Below are positions 54,807 through 63,473 of a DNA stretch of 64,000 nucleotides, piece by piece. Both the position numbers and the translations under genes were made by a program. How positions within the stretch are numbered: the first letter of the stretch is position 1; each line of letters begins with the position of its first letter. The notes under the pieces are model-generated. The model was not told the DNA's origin. It saw nothing but the letters and a program-made list of their open reading frames with translations, and ran no database searches. Where the stretch lies: assembly GCA_021325375.1 (NCBI GenBank), contig JAJPHG010000016.1, positions 1-64,000 of the forward strand, in the 5' to 3' direction. The stretch comes from Alphaproteobacteria bacterium (GTDB lineage: Bacteria > Pseudomonadota > Alphaproteobacteria > Micropepsales > Micropepsaceae).

Positions 54807-56326
54807 TTCTGCTCCTTCTCGTGCTCGTGTTTCCAATCTGGGTTGTATTGGTCAGAAACTTGAACCACGTCTCCTGTCAGATCGTTTACGGTCACCGCCT
54901 CTCCGTCCGCATTTACATATGCCGTTGCGGGGTCGGAGTTGTGCTCACCCGTGACCTTGTTGTAGCGATGATCGGTTGCTCTGTGGGTCTCGACGGAGTT
55001 GTCGACCGCGTCGCGGATTGAATCGAGTGTCCATCCGCGCCGCTCATAGTTTGAGTCGCCTTCATCGGTGATGTGCTCGCCCAGATAGAATTTCAATCCT
55101 TGTTCAAGGGTTCCAGTGTTGTGGCCCGTGGCCGCCGCAGCGGCGGTTTCAAAACTTTTCTGCTGCTCCGCCTTTGCATCTTCCGCGGCCTTTGCCTGAT
55201 CGGCTTGGGTCTGGGCGAGTTGCGCTTCCCGCTGCGTCTTGGTGTCCTCGAAATGCTTCGTCGCCGCGGCGGTGGCCTCGGTATGCGCCCTTGCCTGATC
55301 GGCTTTTGCCTGCGCGAATTGCGTCTCCTGCTGCGCTTTGGCTTCTTCGAACTGTTTCGTGCCCTCGGCGGCGGCGTCGGCATGTGCTTTCACGCCCGCG
55401 CTCTGGCCGGCTGCGTCCGCGACGGCGCCCTCGATGCGCCGAGCGTTCAGCGCCATGTCGGCGGTCGCGTGCTCGAGCGTGTCGGTCCTCACCGGGGTCG
55501 TCAGGCTTGCGACGTCCGGCACGACGACATGAGGTGAATCCGGGGCAAGCCCGGCCTTTGCCGCGACGTCGGCTTGAAGCTCACCCGGCTTGAGCGCGGT
55601 CTCGACCTCCTGTGCCGCATTGTCGCCCATGGCCGCGAGTTCATGCGCGGCGACCAACGTATCCATCGATTTGGGCCCCTCGGACGCTATCGTTTCCGAC
55701 GCCCGAGCGGCGGCGAGGGCGGGCTGCTGCTCCGCCGCCGGCTCGGCGGCGTCCGCGCGCGACGGCTTGTCCACGAGGTCGCCGGCCGTTTCGTTCGCCC
55801 GACCTATCGTATTCTGTTTCGTCTCGGCGTTGTTGCCGAGCGGTTCGCCGAGCGCACCGTCCGCTGCGGCCGCCTCTTGCGCGGGCACCGTCTCGGTCGC
55901 TCCGTCAGGTCTGACGGGTTCGCCCAGGACATCGTCCGCCGCGGCGGTTTCGCGCCCGGCGGGGTCCGGCGCCGTGCTCTCGCTACGCACCGGCTCGCCG
56001 AGCGCATCGTCCGCCGCAGCCGCTTCCCCTGCGAGCGGCGCGTCGCCCGTTCCGTCATCTCTGGTCGGCTCGCCGAGGGTATCGTCGGCCTCATCCGCCG
56101 CCATGTCCGCCGTCGTCTCACCGCCGCCGCCCAACGTCTCGCCCGGCGCATCGTCGGCTGCGGTTGTCTCGACAGCGGCCGTGTTCGGCGCCGTCTCCCA
56201 TGCGCTATCACCGGCAGGCTCGCCGAGCGCATCGTCAGTGCCGCTGTCGCTCGCCGCGTCGCCATGGCTTTCGGCCACGTCCGACTGCTCGTCGCCACCG
56301 ATTTCCGAGCCGGCTCCGGCCGTCAT
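54803..56326 (-). CDS. Polymorphic-toxin-like protein with colicin E5-type RNase domain
   Basis: The 507-aa protein has no signal peptide. Residues of about 15-190 are very acidic and contain six copies of a DALGEP-type repeat. A middle region is followed by heptad-rich repeats (about 310-400) with KQFEEAKAQQETQFAQAKAD and close variants. The last about 100 residues contain RRGWTLDSIRDAVDN, TDHRYNKVTGEHNSDPATAY and TGDVVQVSDQYNPDW, which closely follow the colicin E5 C-terminal RNase (PF12106). Colicin E5 cleaves the anticodon loop of tRNAs carrying queuosine. The repeats followed by a nuclease tip fit a polymorphic toxin. ATG 56326 overlaps the HerA-like stop by four bases, and an immunity-like gene overlaps its end. 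How it would be exported is unknown. Confidence 0.78.
   Translation of the reverse strand: MTAGAGSEIGGDEQSDVAESHGDAASDSGTDDALGEPAGDSAWETAPNTAAVETTAADDAPGETLGGGGETTADMAADEADDTLGEPTRDDGTGDAPLAGEAAAADDALGEPVRSESTAPDPAGRETAAADDVLGEPVRPDGATETVPAQEAAAADGALGEPLGNNAETKQNTIGRANETAGDLVDKPSRADAAEPAAEQQPALAAARASETIASEGPKSMDTLVAAHELAAMGDNAAQEVETALKPGELQADVAAKAGLAPDSPHVVVPDVASLTTPVRTDTLEHATADMALNARRIEGAVADAAGQSAGVKAHADAAAEGTKQFEEAKAQQETQFAQAKADQARAHTEATAAATKHFEDTKTQREAQLAQTQADQAKAAEDAKAEQQKSFETAAAAATGHNTGTLEQGLKFYLGEHITDEGDSNYERRGWTLDSIRDAVDNSVETHRATDHRYNKVTGEHNSDPATAYVNADGEAVTVNDLTGDVVQVSDQYNPDWKHEHEKEQK
55135..55360 (-). repeat. Coiled-coil tandem repeats in the toxin-like gene
   Basis: Two full units and a partial third of about 32 codons share the pattern K-x-F-E-[ED]-x-K-x-Q-x-E-x-Q-x-A-Q-x-x-A-D-Q-A. 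They encode a long helix before the E5-type domain. Confidence 0.6.
55842..56237 (-). repeat. Six DALGEP-type acidic repeats in the toxin-like gene
   Basis: Cores DDALGEP, DDAPGET, DDTLGEP, DDALGEP, DDVLGEP and DGALGEP occur about every 70-90 bases, near 56217, 56136, 56067, 55992, 55919 and 55842. DNA cores such as TCGCCGAGCGCATCGTC are conserved, suggesting expansion by recombination. Confidence 0.65.
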
Positions 56327-58965
56327 GCTTCCCTCGCCGCTTCGCGGTCGGGAAACAATCCGGCATGGATCGGCCCGTCGGCGCTGCGCAATGGAAGATA
56401 GAGCAGCCGCGGCTGGTCCAGCTGCTGCTCGAACACGACCATGTCGACGCCCCGCCCCGCCTGGGCGCGCAGCGACATGACGAAGCGCTTCTGCTCGTCG
56501 GTGAAGTTCATGGCCGAGCCGAGGAACTCGCGGTCGTCCGAAGCGGTCAGCCTGAGCATGATCTTCAAGTTGGTGTTCTTCACGGCCTCGGGCACGATCT
56601 TGGTGGGAATCTGCTCGACAATGATCAGGCCCTGCCCATATGCACGGATCTCCGCAAGCATCGCGACGAACAGCGAGACCGATTTCGCCTGGGCGCCCAT
56701 GCCCGCCAGATCGCCGCGCGCGCCATGGCCGGCGTTGGCGAGTATGCGATGGGCCTCCTCCACGATCAGGACATGGCGCAGCTTGTCTTCCGGCTTCCCC
56801 CCCTCCTCGCGCAAAGCCAGATCGTCGGCCTGGCGCCGCTCGAACAGGAACGTCATGATGAAAGCCATCATCAGCGCCTTGTGCTCGTCGTCCGGAACGC
56901 CGTCGAGCTCCAGCACCGTCCGCCCCGACAGCAATTCCGAAAAGGGATCGTATTGGGTCCGATCCGTCACGAACCGCGCATCGGCCTTGTCCGCGGCGAC
57001 GCCGATCATGCCGCCGGTGAGCGCATCGAAGCGGCGCTGGAAGATCTGGCGCCATTGCTCTTGAAGCTCCGCAAGTCTGCCCTGGCCCTCCTTGGCGACA
57101 ACGACCGTCGACAGGAAGCGCTTCAGAAAGAAAGTCTTGAAGCCCTGCAGCGAGGGGTGCACACGGTCGATCACCTCTTCCTTGCCATCTTTTCGCACGC
57201 GGTATTTCTCGACGCGATGCGCGGAAGCGCCGCCGCGCGAAAAGATGTTCAACCGGCAGCCCCACTCCGAAGGGTCGGTGTAATAGGCCCTGATTCCCGC
57301 ATCGAGAATCATCGCCAGCACCGGCTCGAGCGGAAACGCTGCTTCGAAGCAGGATTTGAGATAAGAGGCGTGCCGGGCGACAGAGACACCGTCCTGCAGC
57401 CGCATCGGGTCGAAAGCCAGAAAGTCGTCGGAAGCCACGCCGGCGCGCGTCCCTTCGAGGCGGCGGCGGCGGAGATTGAAGGCCGGAATGGGCGCAAGGG
57501 CCGAATAGTATTCGGTCTTCACGGGCTCCACGATCAGGAAAGGGATACCGAGCCTTGCGAGCTCCCGCACCACAAACAGCGTTGTCACGGTCTTGCCGGA
57601 TCCGGTGCTTCCGACCACGAAGGCATGCTTGGTGAGATCGTCCGGCGCCAGCGTGTGCCATTCGCCGCCGCTCGGCCCGTCCGTGTCGCTCTCGCTCCCG
57701 CGCGACGACGACGCGCCCATCAACCCGACGCGGATGCGTTGCTCCGGCGGCGGCGCAGCGAAGGGATAGGCACCGGTGCGCGATACGTCGGAGAAAGGCG
57801 GCACTGGGCGCGTATCCATTCCTGGAAGGCCATCCTCGTCGGAAACAGGCAAGCTCGCCACATTCATGACCTCGTCGATGCTGTAGAGGTGCGGCAGTTC
57901 GGTGAGGAATTCCTCGAACATCCGCTCGATTCCGACGGTCTCTATGCCGTCGGCCTGCAGCTCGCGGCGCAGCCGGGCGAAGCGCGTATCATACATCTCC
58001 GCGGACCAGCGTGAGCGGTGCGGAACGTCGTGCCAGGGGTCCTCGAGGCTGGAAAGCGGCAGTTGAACGGGCGTGCGTATGACAAAGCTGCGCAATCCTC
58101 CCAGTCGCGCCGATACGTGAATGCCCACGGCGCGCGCCGCTGCGGCAGTCGGCGCCGCGACGCGGATCGTGGCGGCGCAAAGAAACCGCTCTGGCAGCAG
58201 GAAACGCCCGAACTGCGTGCGCAGTTGCGCCTCCTGCGCGAAGCCCGCACCCGCGATGTCAGCGCCAAACTGGCGCAGATAGGCGTCCCAGAAGGTGGCG
58301 GCGCGGCGATAGCTGTCGATTCTTGCGCGGTCGGCCGATGCGACGGAGATATTGACGACGCACGGCGCCAGCTCCCGCAGCTCTTGGAACAGTAGGCGGT
58401 AACCGGATGGGATGATTTCGAGCGCTCCGAGCATGGGCAAGCATAGGCGCTCCATCTGCAGATCCGCTTCCGACGCGATTTCGGTGATCAGTTGGCGCGG
58501 CGACGCGTCGCCTGCGGGAGTGCCGGGACCGCTCGTATCCTCGCTTTCGGGAAGCTGCCAGGGAAGATCAACGAAGCTCACGCGACGCTCCACGCGCGCC
58601 ACGAACCATCCTGCCGGTTCGCTGCCGATGCCCGGGCTCGAGAAGCAGAGTGCGTCTTGCGACCGCGGCCGCCAGCCATAGTTCGCCGGAAGCAGGCGCC
58701 GCAGCGCCTCGAGCCCGTCGTCCTTCTCGGGCACGCCGCTGGTGCTGAGCAGCGTGCGCGTGATCTTACCTGCGGGCTCGGCGATGAAGCGCACGTTCAA
58801 GGCGGGCCATGTGTCGTGGGTGCCGGGGCGCGGCGTCGACAGCAGATCCTGCACCGCCGTCCAGAACGTCTGTTGCGAATGAATGTTCTCGAGCCGGCGC
58901 TTGTCCGCTTCCTCGCCCTCGAAACGCGGGATAAAGCCGGCTTCGAACACGGATATCAGCGACAT
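56323..58965 (-). CDS. HerA/FtsK-like ATPase
   Basis: The 880-aa protein has a large N-terminal region (about 1-430) and a HerA/FtsK-type motor. Walker A is GSTGSGKT at 452-459 and Walker B is VLIVEEAH with Glu736/Glu737. A sensor/arginine-finger stretch is EIRAYGQGLIIVEQIPTKI. HerA-like ATPases are hexameric motors that move DNA or peptides; in conflict and secretion-like loci they often handle toxins or membranes. No membrane helix is seen, but a multi-pass membrane protein gene ends 4 bases upstream and may anchor it. The stop overlaps the toxin start by four bases. Motor assignment is secure; the cargo (DNA or toxin) is open. Confidence 0.9.
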   Translation of the reverse strand: MSLISVFEAGFIPRFEGEEADKRRLENIHSQQTFWTAVQDLLSTPRPGTHDTWPALNVRFIAEPAGKITRTLLSTSGVPEKDDGLEALRRLLPANYGWRPRSQDALCFSSPGIGSEPAGWFVARVERRVSFVDLPWQLPESEDTSGPGTPAGDASPRQLITEIASEADLQMERLCLPMLGALEIIPSGYRLLFQELRELAPCVVNISVASADRARIDSYRRAATFWDAYLRQFGADIAGAGFAQEAQLRTQFGRFLLPERFLCAATIRVAAPTAAAARAVGIHVSARLGGLRSFVIRTPVQLPLSSLEDPWHDVPHRSRWSAEMYDTRFARLRRELQADGIETVGIERMFEEFLTELPHLYSIDEVMNVASLPVSDEDGLPGMDTRPVPPFSDVSRTGAYPFAAPPPEQRIRVGLMGASSSRGSESDTDGPSGGEWHTLAPDDLTKHAFVVGSTGSGKTVTTLFVVRELARLGIPFLIVEPVKTEYYSALAPIPAFNLRRRRLEGTRAGVASDDFLAFDPMRLQDGVSVARHASYLKSCFEAAFPLEPVLAMILDAGIRAYYTDPSEWGCRLNIFSRGGASAHRVEKYRVRKDGKEEVIDRVHPSLQGFKTFFLKRFLSTVVVAKEGQGRLAELQEQWRQIFQRRFDALTGGMIGVAADKADARFVTDRTQYDPFSELLSGRTVLELDGVPDDEHKALMMAFIMTFLFERRQADDLALREEGGKPEDKLRHVLIVEEAHRILANAGHGARGDLAGMGAQAKSVSLFVAMLAEIRAYGQGLIIVEQIPTKIVPEAVKNTNLKIMLRLTASDDREFLGSAMNFTDEQKRFVMSLRAQAGRGVDMVVFEQQLDQPRLLYLPLRSADGPIHAGLFPDREAAREA

Positions 58966-58969
58966 AGCT

Positions 58970-61075
58970 TTAATCCCGGAACATTGTCGATGGACTCCCG
59001 CCCGGTCCGGCGGTCGCGGCGGCCGGCTGTGTATTGGCCGCAGCCGCGTTGTCGGGGCCGGAGGCCGCGCCGCTCGTCGCGCCGGCGTCCGCCGTCTCCT
59101 TCACGGAAACGGTCGAGGCGGCAGGCAGCGTCGCGACAGGAATGCCCTGTCCTTCGGTCGTGCTTGCCGCTTCTGCCGGCAGAGCAGCCTGACCGAGCGA
59201 CGAGCCGACCACGCGACGGAAGCTGGCTGGAACGCGGCCGCTTTTCAGGATCTCGAGCGTGAAGGCCTTGGTGTCGGCTCCGTATTTCGCCGCGCACTCG
59301 CTCATTTTCGCGAAGGCATCCCCCCTCGCCGTCTGCACGGAGTCGAAGATCTTTCGGATTTCCTTCTGAAGCTCCAGTGCCTGGTCCGTCGGTTTGACCT
59401 TTACCTCCGTGATGGTGAGCTTCACCAAGTCGTGCAGGCCGATATGGATGGACGCGCCCGATGCAGACGGGTTCACGACCGAACGGAACGCGTCGTCCAA
59501 CGCGTCCTGCAACGGCTGTTTGAGGTCGTCGCGGATACCGCGCGCGCCGGAATTGAGGTTGCGTGCCAGTTCGTATTGAATCTCGAACTGTTCGCGGAGC
59601 GGGGTGTAGGCATGCCAGACCGCCGCGAGCATTCTTTCGAATTCGGCTTGGCGATCCAACGCCAGGCTGTTGGCCGCGGCCGATTCGAATTTGGCGACCT
59701 CTATGGAGAAGAAATCGGCGATCGCCGTGGCTCTGAGCTGGATCGTGGTAAGGATGGTGTCCAGGCTCGTGATCGATACCGGCTGATCGCTGTTCTTCAT
59801 GCCGGGCAGCACGACGCGGTCCAGGAAAGGGCCCGCTTTGGCCTCGATGTCGCTCTTGATCTGATTGAGCAGCTCGGTTTCCGTCAGCATCAGGTTCTTG
59901 AAGCTGTGGAACGTCGTCGTCGGGATCAGTATCTCGACTTGGTCGCCGTTCGCCCTTGCCGCTGGCGTTATCGCCTCGCGCGTCAGGGTGGTCAGCCGAA
60001 AATCGATCTCGCATTCGAAATATTGCGTATGTCCGACCTTGGGTAAGTGGATGCCATTGTCGCCGTTGGCGTTCTTTTCGAACGTGCTCAAATTGACCAC
60101 GAACCATCGCCCGGCCGTGAGGTTGTGCGCGGTGCGCAGGCTCATGACCTCGTAGTCGGGTGAAGTTTCGGACTCGCTGAACAGCAGGAGGAGCTTCTGG
60201 TCGCCCTGCGTGATCTGGAAGCGGAACTCCGAATAGAAGCCGTGCGAGATATCCGGAAGTTCGCTCACGATGTCTCCGCCGCCCCGTGAAAGATCGAGCG
60301 GCACGACCGCATCGTTGCTGTTGACAGAGCCGAACGCGACGATCCAGATGCCAATTAGCGCTACCGCCAGGATGAAAAGCTGATAGCGCTCGAACAGCAC
60401 CAGGTCGGACCCAAGGGCGTGGGCGAGTACCGCAGGGTGGACGAACGGGAAGAAAAAGACGACCGGGATCAGGAACCCCGCCGCCAACCCCGCAGCGGTG
60501 GAGGCGTCGTGCCGCGCTCTGCTGATCAGCGCTATCTCCAGGCCAAACATCGCCAGCGCCAGTATCCCGATTCCGACAAACCCGATAACCGCGAGCGCGG
60601 CGAACGCCACACCTCGATTGCCCTGCACAAAGGCTCCCAGCAGTGGCGAAAGCGCGAGGTACGTGACGACATAGAGAGCGATGCCGGGCCAGTCGCGCCG
60701 TAGTGAGAAATGCATGGCCCGCAAGACGGCGTCGACCGACCAGGTCTGGCGGAGCGCCGTTCCGAGCCAGCGCCGCCAAGGCGACCTCGACATCTCGAAG
60801 GCGGCCCAGCCCAAGACGGCCAGCTGGAGAGAACACAGCACGAAGGTCAGGGTTTTGCCGTCCAGCGACACCCCTTCGGCAATGGTGTCGAGAATGCTCA
60901 TGGTGACGGCGCCCGACCCCATCGCGTTCAACAGCGCGTCGGTCACGACAAGCGCGTAGAGCAGCCAAGCGATGATTGTGTGCCTTCCATAGCCGGCGAC
61001 ACGGTGCTGCGCGATCCTCGCGGCAAAATCGTCGACGGGACCGGAAGGCTGGTTGGCTTGTGTATCCGTGCTCAT
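58970..61075 (-). CDS. Multi-pass membrane protein with large soluble C-terminal domain
   Basis: The 701-aa protein has about six transmembrane helices between residues 35 and 285 (for example IIAWLLYALVVTDALLNAM and LFILAVALIGIWIVAFG). A soluble region of about 400 residues follows, with long helices (QAEFERMLAAVWHAYTPLRE) and an Ala/Thr/Gly-rich tail. I recognise no known family. ATG 61075 is preferred because the frame further upstream runs into the promoter region. It is the first gene of the leftward operon and ends 4 bases before the HerA-like gene, so it is probably the membrane platform for that motor. It is divergent from the MotA-like gene. Confidence 0.78.
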   Translation of the reverse strand: MSTDTQANQPSGPVDDFAARIAQHRVAGYGRHTIIAWLLYALVVTDALLNAMGSGAVTMSILDTIAEGVSLDGKTLTFVLCSLQLAVLGWAAFEMSRSPWRRWLGTALRQTWSVDAVLRAMHFSLRRDWPGIALYVVTYLALSPLLGAFVQGNRGVAFAALAVIGFVGIGILALAMFGLEIALISRARHDASTAAGLAAGFLIPVVFFFPFVHPAVLAHALGSDLVLFERYQLFILAVALIGIWIVAFGSVNSNDAVVPLDLSRGGGDIVSELPDISHGFYSEFRFQITQGDQKLLLLFSESETSPDYEVMSLRTAHNLTAGRWFVVNLSTFEKNANGDNGIHLPKVGHTQYFECEIDFRLTTLTREAITPAARANGDQVEILIPTTTFHSFKNLMLTETELLNQIKSDIEAKAGPFLDRVVLPGMKNSDQPVSITSLDTILTTIQLRATAIADFFSIEVAKFESAAANSLALDRQAEFERMLAAVWHAYTPLREQFEIQYELARNLNSGARGIRDDLKQPLQDALDDAFRSVVNPSASGASIHIGLHDLVKLTITEVKVKPTDQALELQKEIRKIFDSVQTARGDAFAKMSECAAKYGADTKAFTLEILKSGRVPASFRRVVGSSLGQAALPAEAASTTEGQGIPVATLPAASTVSVKETADAGATSGAASGPDNAAAANTQPAAATAGPGGSPSTMFRD

Positions 61076-61427
61076 GGTCCCGGTCCCGAACATCCGAACG
61101 CTTTGGGTTGCATTCGCCGGCGCGCGACGATGGCAAACTGGAGCTTGCTCGCCAAGTCTTGGCGAGTAAATACCACCCAAACGACGCTTTTGCATTTGTC
61201 GCCATTGCGCAATGGGCATTTTTTTGGCCCCGGTGCATATGCCGGTCTAGGCGGCAGAGGCCGATAATCCGAGAATCTCTGCTTTGACCATGCGCGCATC
61301 AAATGCCGTCGCCCCAAAAGGCGATGGCACATCGAAAGGTTGCGCATTGAAGTATTTCAACTAATCCGTGGACATCAAAACGGTGCGATGCTATTGACTC
61401 ATGCTGGGGCAAGGGCTGGAGGGGGCT
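61076..61427. other. Divergent promoter region at the right of the system
   Basis: About 350 bases separate the leftward membrane-protein/HerA/toxin operon from the rightward MotA-like/OmpA-like pair and should contain both promoters. No gene or clear operator is seen; a weak SD-less ATG frame from 61401 joins the MotA-like gene. Confidence 0.4.
61418..61422 (+). promoter_or_regulatory. Ribosome binding site deciding the MotA-like start
   Basis: GGAGG (within GGAGGGGG) lies 5 bases before GTG 61428. The alternative ATG 61401 has no comparable site. Confidence 0.5.
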
Positions 61428-62546
61428 GTGAGCGACGTCGCGGCACAGAGCCAACGCACGTATGTTACCGAAGACTGGAAGATCTGGAGCGTTCACATCG
61501 CAATATTTGTCGTGGTTGCCCTGATTTGCGGCGGCCTGTTTTACCTAATATTCGAGGTCCGATCCGCCGAGTTCGCAGGTGTCATACTGGGCCAGCATAA
61601 GGATATCGGCCTCGCAGCAGCACGCCAATATGCGGAAGGTTTTCTGGAAAAAACCAGCATTGTATATTCGAAATGCAGCTTCTTCATTGCGTTGATTTTC
61701 ATGTGGCTCATTTGGTTGGACCTCGGTTCTTACCTTTGTTCGACGAAGGACGGCGCTGCATCCCCCTCCACCTCCTATAGCCGCGCCAGGTCTGCAATGC
61801 ATGACCCGCCGGGCGACATCTTCACGCTGGTTGGCGTCGCCTTCACCTTCGTAGGCTTGGCGGTCAGCCTTGTCACCTTGCCGCTGGACACCATCTATTC
61901 GGCGCTGACACCGAACAGTATGCCGCCCGCGCCCTCCGATACTCCGCTCAACGATACCGCACTGCCGATCCTGGCAGCGGCGATCGTGTTCGGTTCGAGC
62001 TTGGCGATCGGGCTGCTCTCGAGCTTCATGGGGATCACGCTCGCCGTTTTGGCGAGGCGCATGGCCGCCAGCTATAGCGTCGCCGTCCGATCGCCTGCGG
62101 AGCTAAGCAAGGACTTCGAATATCTCAAGAAACTCGCGGTAATGGGCAACATCGACGACAAGGTAAAGTCGATACACGACGCTCTAGAGGAGCAGGCGAA
62201 AAAGGAGCAGGCGAAAAAGGAGCAAGCGAAGAGCGACGGCGAATCCGTCGACGCGACGACAAAATACGCGGAAAAAATACGAAATGAGCTCGCCGGATTC
62301 GTCGAGGAAGTAGAGGAGGAAGTCGCGCAAGACGCTCGATCGACGTCAAAGCCGGGCACGCAAAACGTAGCGCTCATACGCGCGGTCGCCGGAGTGATGT
62401 CCAAGGTTGCCAAGCAGCTGCCAACCCACCTTCGCAAGGCGTACGATACGGAAATCGCCAGGAGAAAGCGGAAGAGGCCAAAAAGCCCGGTCGACAAGAA
62501 GTCGGAACCTGAAAGTGGCGACGGATCTGGAAACAAATCCGAATGA
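61428..62546 (+). CDS. MotA/ExbB-like (ZorA-like) membrane protein
   Basis: The 372-aa protein has four transmembrane helices: near residues 20-45, 70-95, 130-152 and 180-215. The last pair, FTLVGVAFTFVGLAVSLVTL and LAAAIVFGSSLAIGLLSSFM, has the Gly/Ser/Ala pattern of MotA/TolQ/ExbB proton-channel subunits. The cytoplasmic tail contains a charged coiled-coil with a small repeat (KKEQAKKEQAK). Such proteins pair with a MotB-like partner to use ion flow for work; in Zorya defence systems the pair is ZorA/ZorB. Its stop overlaps the OmpA-like gene start (ATGA). The GTG start is chosen for its ribosome binding site. The similarity is judged from topology and pattern, so it is moderate. Confidence 0.72.
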   Translation: MSDVAAQSQRTYVTEDWKIWSVHIAIFVVVALICGGLFYLIFEVRSAEFAGVILGQHKDIGLAAARQYAEGFLEKTSIVYSKCSFFIALIFMWLIWLDLGSYLCSTKDGAASPSTSYSRARSAMHDPPGDIFTLVGVAFTFVGLAVSLVTLPLDTIYSALTPNSMPPAPSDTPLNDTALPILAAAIVFGSSLAIGLLSSFMGITLAVLARRMAASYSVAVRSPAELSKDFEYLKKLAVMGNIDDKVKSIHDALEEQAKKEQAKKEQAKSDGESVDATTKYAEKIRNELAGFVEEVEEEVAQDARSTSKPGTQNVALIRAVAGVMSKVAKQLPTHLRKAYDTEIARRKRKRPKSPVDKKSEPESGDGSGNKSE

Positions 62547-63418
62547 TCAGGCAACCACTGAACATTTGGCGCGTATATCTGGACCTCTTCGCGAATTTCA
62601 TGGGGCTGGTCCTCTTGGGGGGCGCCGGGCTGATGATCATGATAGGGAGCACCGCGTTGCGCGTTCACCGCGATCCGCCGAGCCTTTCGGGGATCTGCGT
62701 GGGTAAGAACGAGACAGGGGTCGCGAATTTCGTCAAAGGTGGAAACGACCAGAAAGCCGTCATGGACGGCTGTGAAATACGCGGTGAATACCCTGGTATC
62801 GTCTATACTCAAGGACAGACCCTGCTTGCCGGTTTCGACCGGGAGACCGGCCGGCCGGTCGACGCCGCAAACGCCGGCGTCAAAGGCGTGCAGGCCTTGT
62901 GTAGGAATCTCTTCAAACTGGTCGCATTCGCGAAGGTTCAACACAGTTTGGGATACAACGTCGCCGTCGAAGTCGTCGGCCATGCCAGCCGCGAATACAA
63001 GGAGACCAGCGACTGCGCCTATCCGCTAAAAGCGCTTCAACGCGAAAGGAGGCTGTACCCACACTTGATCGAAATGCTCAAACAATTCAGCTGGGGTCCG
63101 GTTTTCGATACGAGCACTGCCGCAAACTATCTCTGCAACGCGCGAGTCGCTTCGTTGCGCGCGGGAAATGTCGTAAACGAATGTCTCGTGCAGGCCAAGG
63201 CGGATGGCGAGAGATCGTTCGTTGACGATGTGTCGGACTTCGTGATCGTTTCTGCGGATCCAAAAAATCTGCTGAACCGTGAGAATGAGGTCTGTGGCGG
63301 GCAGGAATCCGATCAGGCGGAAAAATGCCGTCGCACGGTGACTGTCTTGTTGCGATTGCCAGACAGCGCAACGCGCACTTCCCAAAAGGCCGAGAAGGAA
63401 CTGTCCCGCCGGCGCTAG
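62543..63418 (+). CDS. MotB/OmpA-like (ZorB-like) membrane protein
   Basis: The 291-aa protein has a short cytoplasmic start and one transmembrane helix at about 14-36 (LDLFANFMGLVLLGGAGLMI). The periplasmic domain has the core of the OmpA peptidoglycan-binding fold: VAVEVVGHAS with His147, and later NYLCNARVASLRAGNVV. The insert between them has cysteines that are absent from most OmpA domains. MotB/ZorB-type proteins anchor an ion-driven stator to peptidoglycan. Its start overlaps the stop of the MotA-like gene by four bases, the usual A-B order. Together with the MotA-like partner it likely forms an ion-powered unit of the system. Confidence 0.75.
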   Translation: MIRQPLNIWRVYLDLFANFMGLVLLGGAGLMIMIGSTALRVHRDPPSLSGICVGKNETGVANFVKGGNDQKAVMDGCEIRGEYPGIVYTQGQTLLAGFDRETGRPVDAANAGVKGVQALCRNLFKLVAFAKVQHSLGYNVAVEVVGHASREYKETSDCAYPLKALQRERRLYPHLIEMLKQFSWGPVFDTSTAANYLCNARVASLRAGNVVNECLVQAKADGERSFVDDVSDFVIVSADPKNLLNRENEVCGGQESDQAEKCRRTVTVLLRLPDSATRTSQKAEKELSRRR

Positions 63419-63473
63419 ACGCCGCGCTCGGTCGCCGCACGCCGCCGGAAAAATCGTTGCGAGGCGCCGCGGC

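Noticed and set aside
61428..63418. Flagellar stator genes motA/motB
   Set aside because: No other flagellar gene is nearby and the OmpA-like domain has unusual cysteines, so a ZorA/ZorB- or ExbB-like role is more likely.
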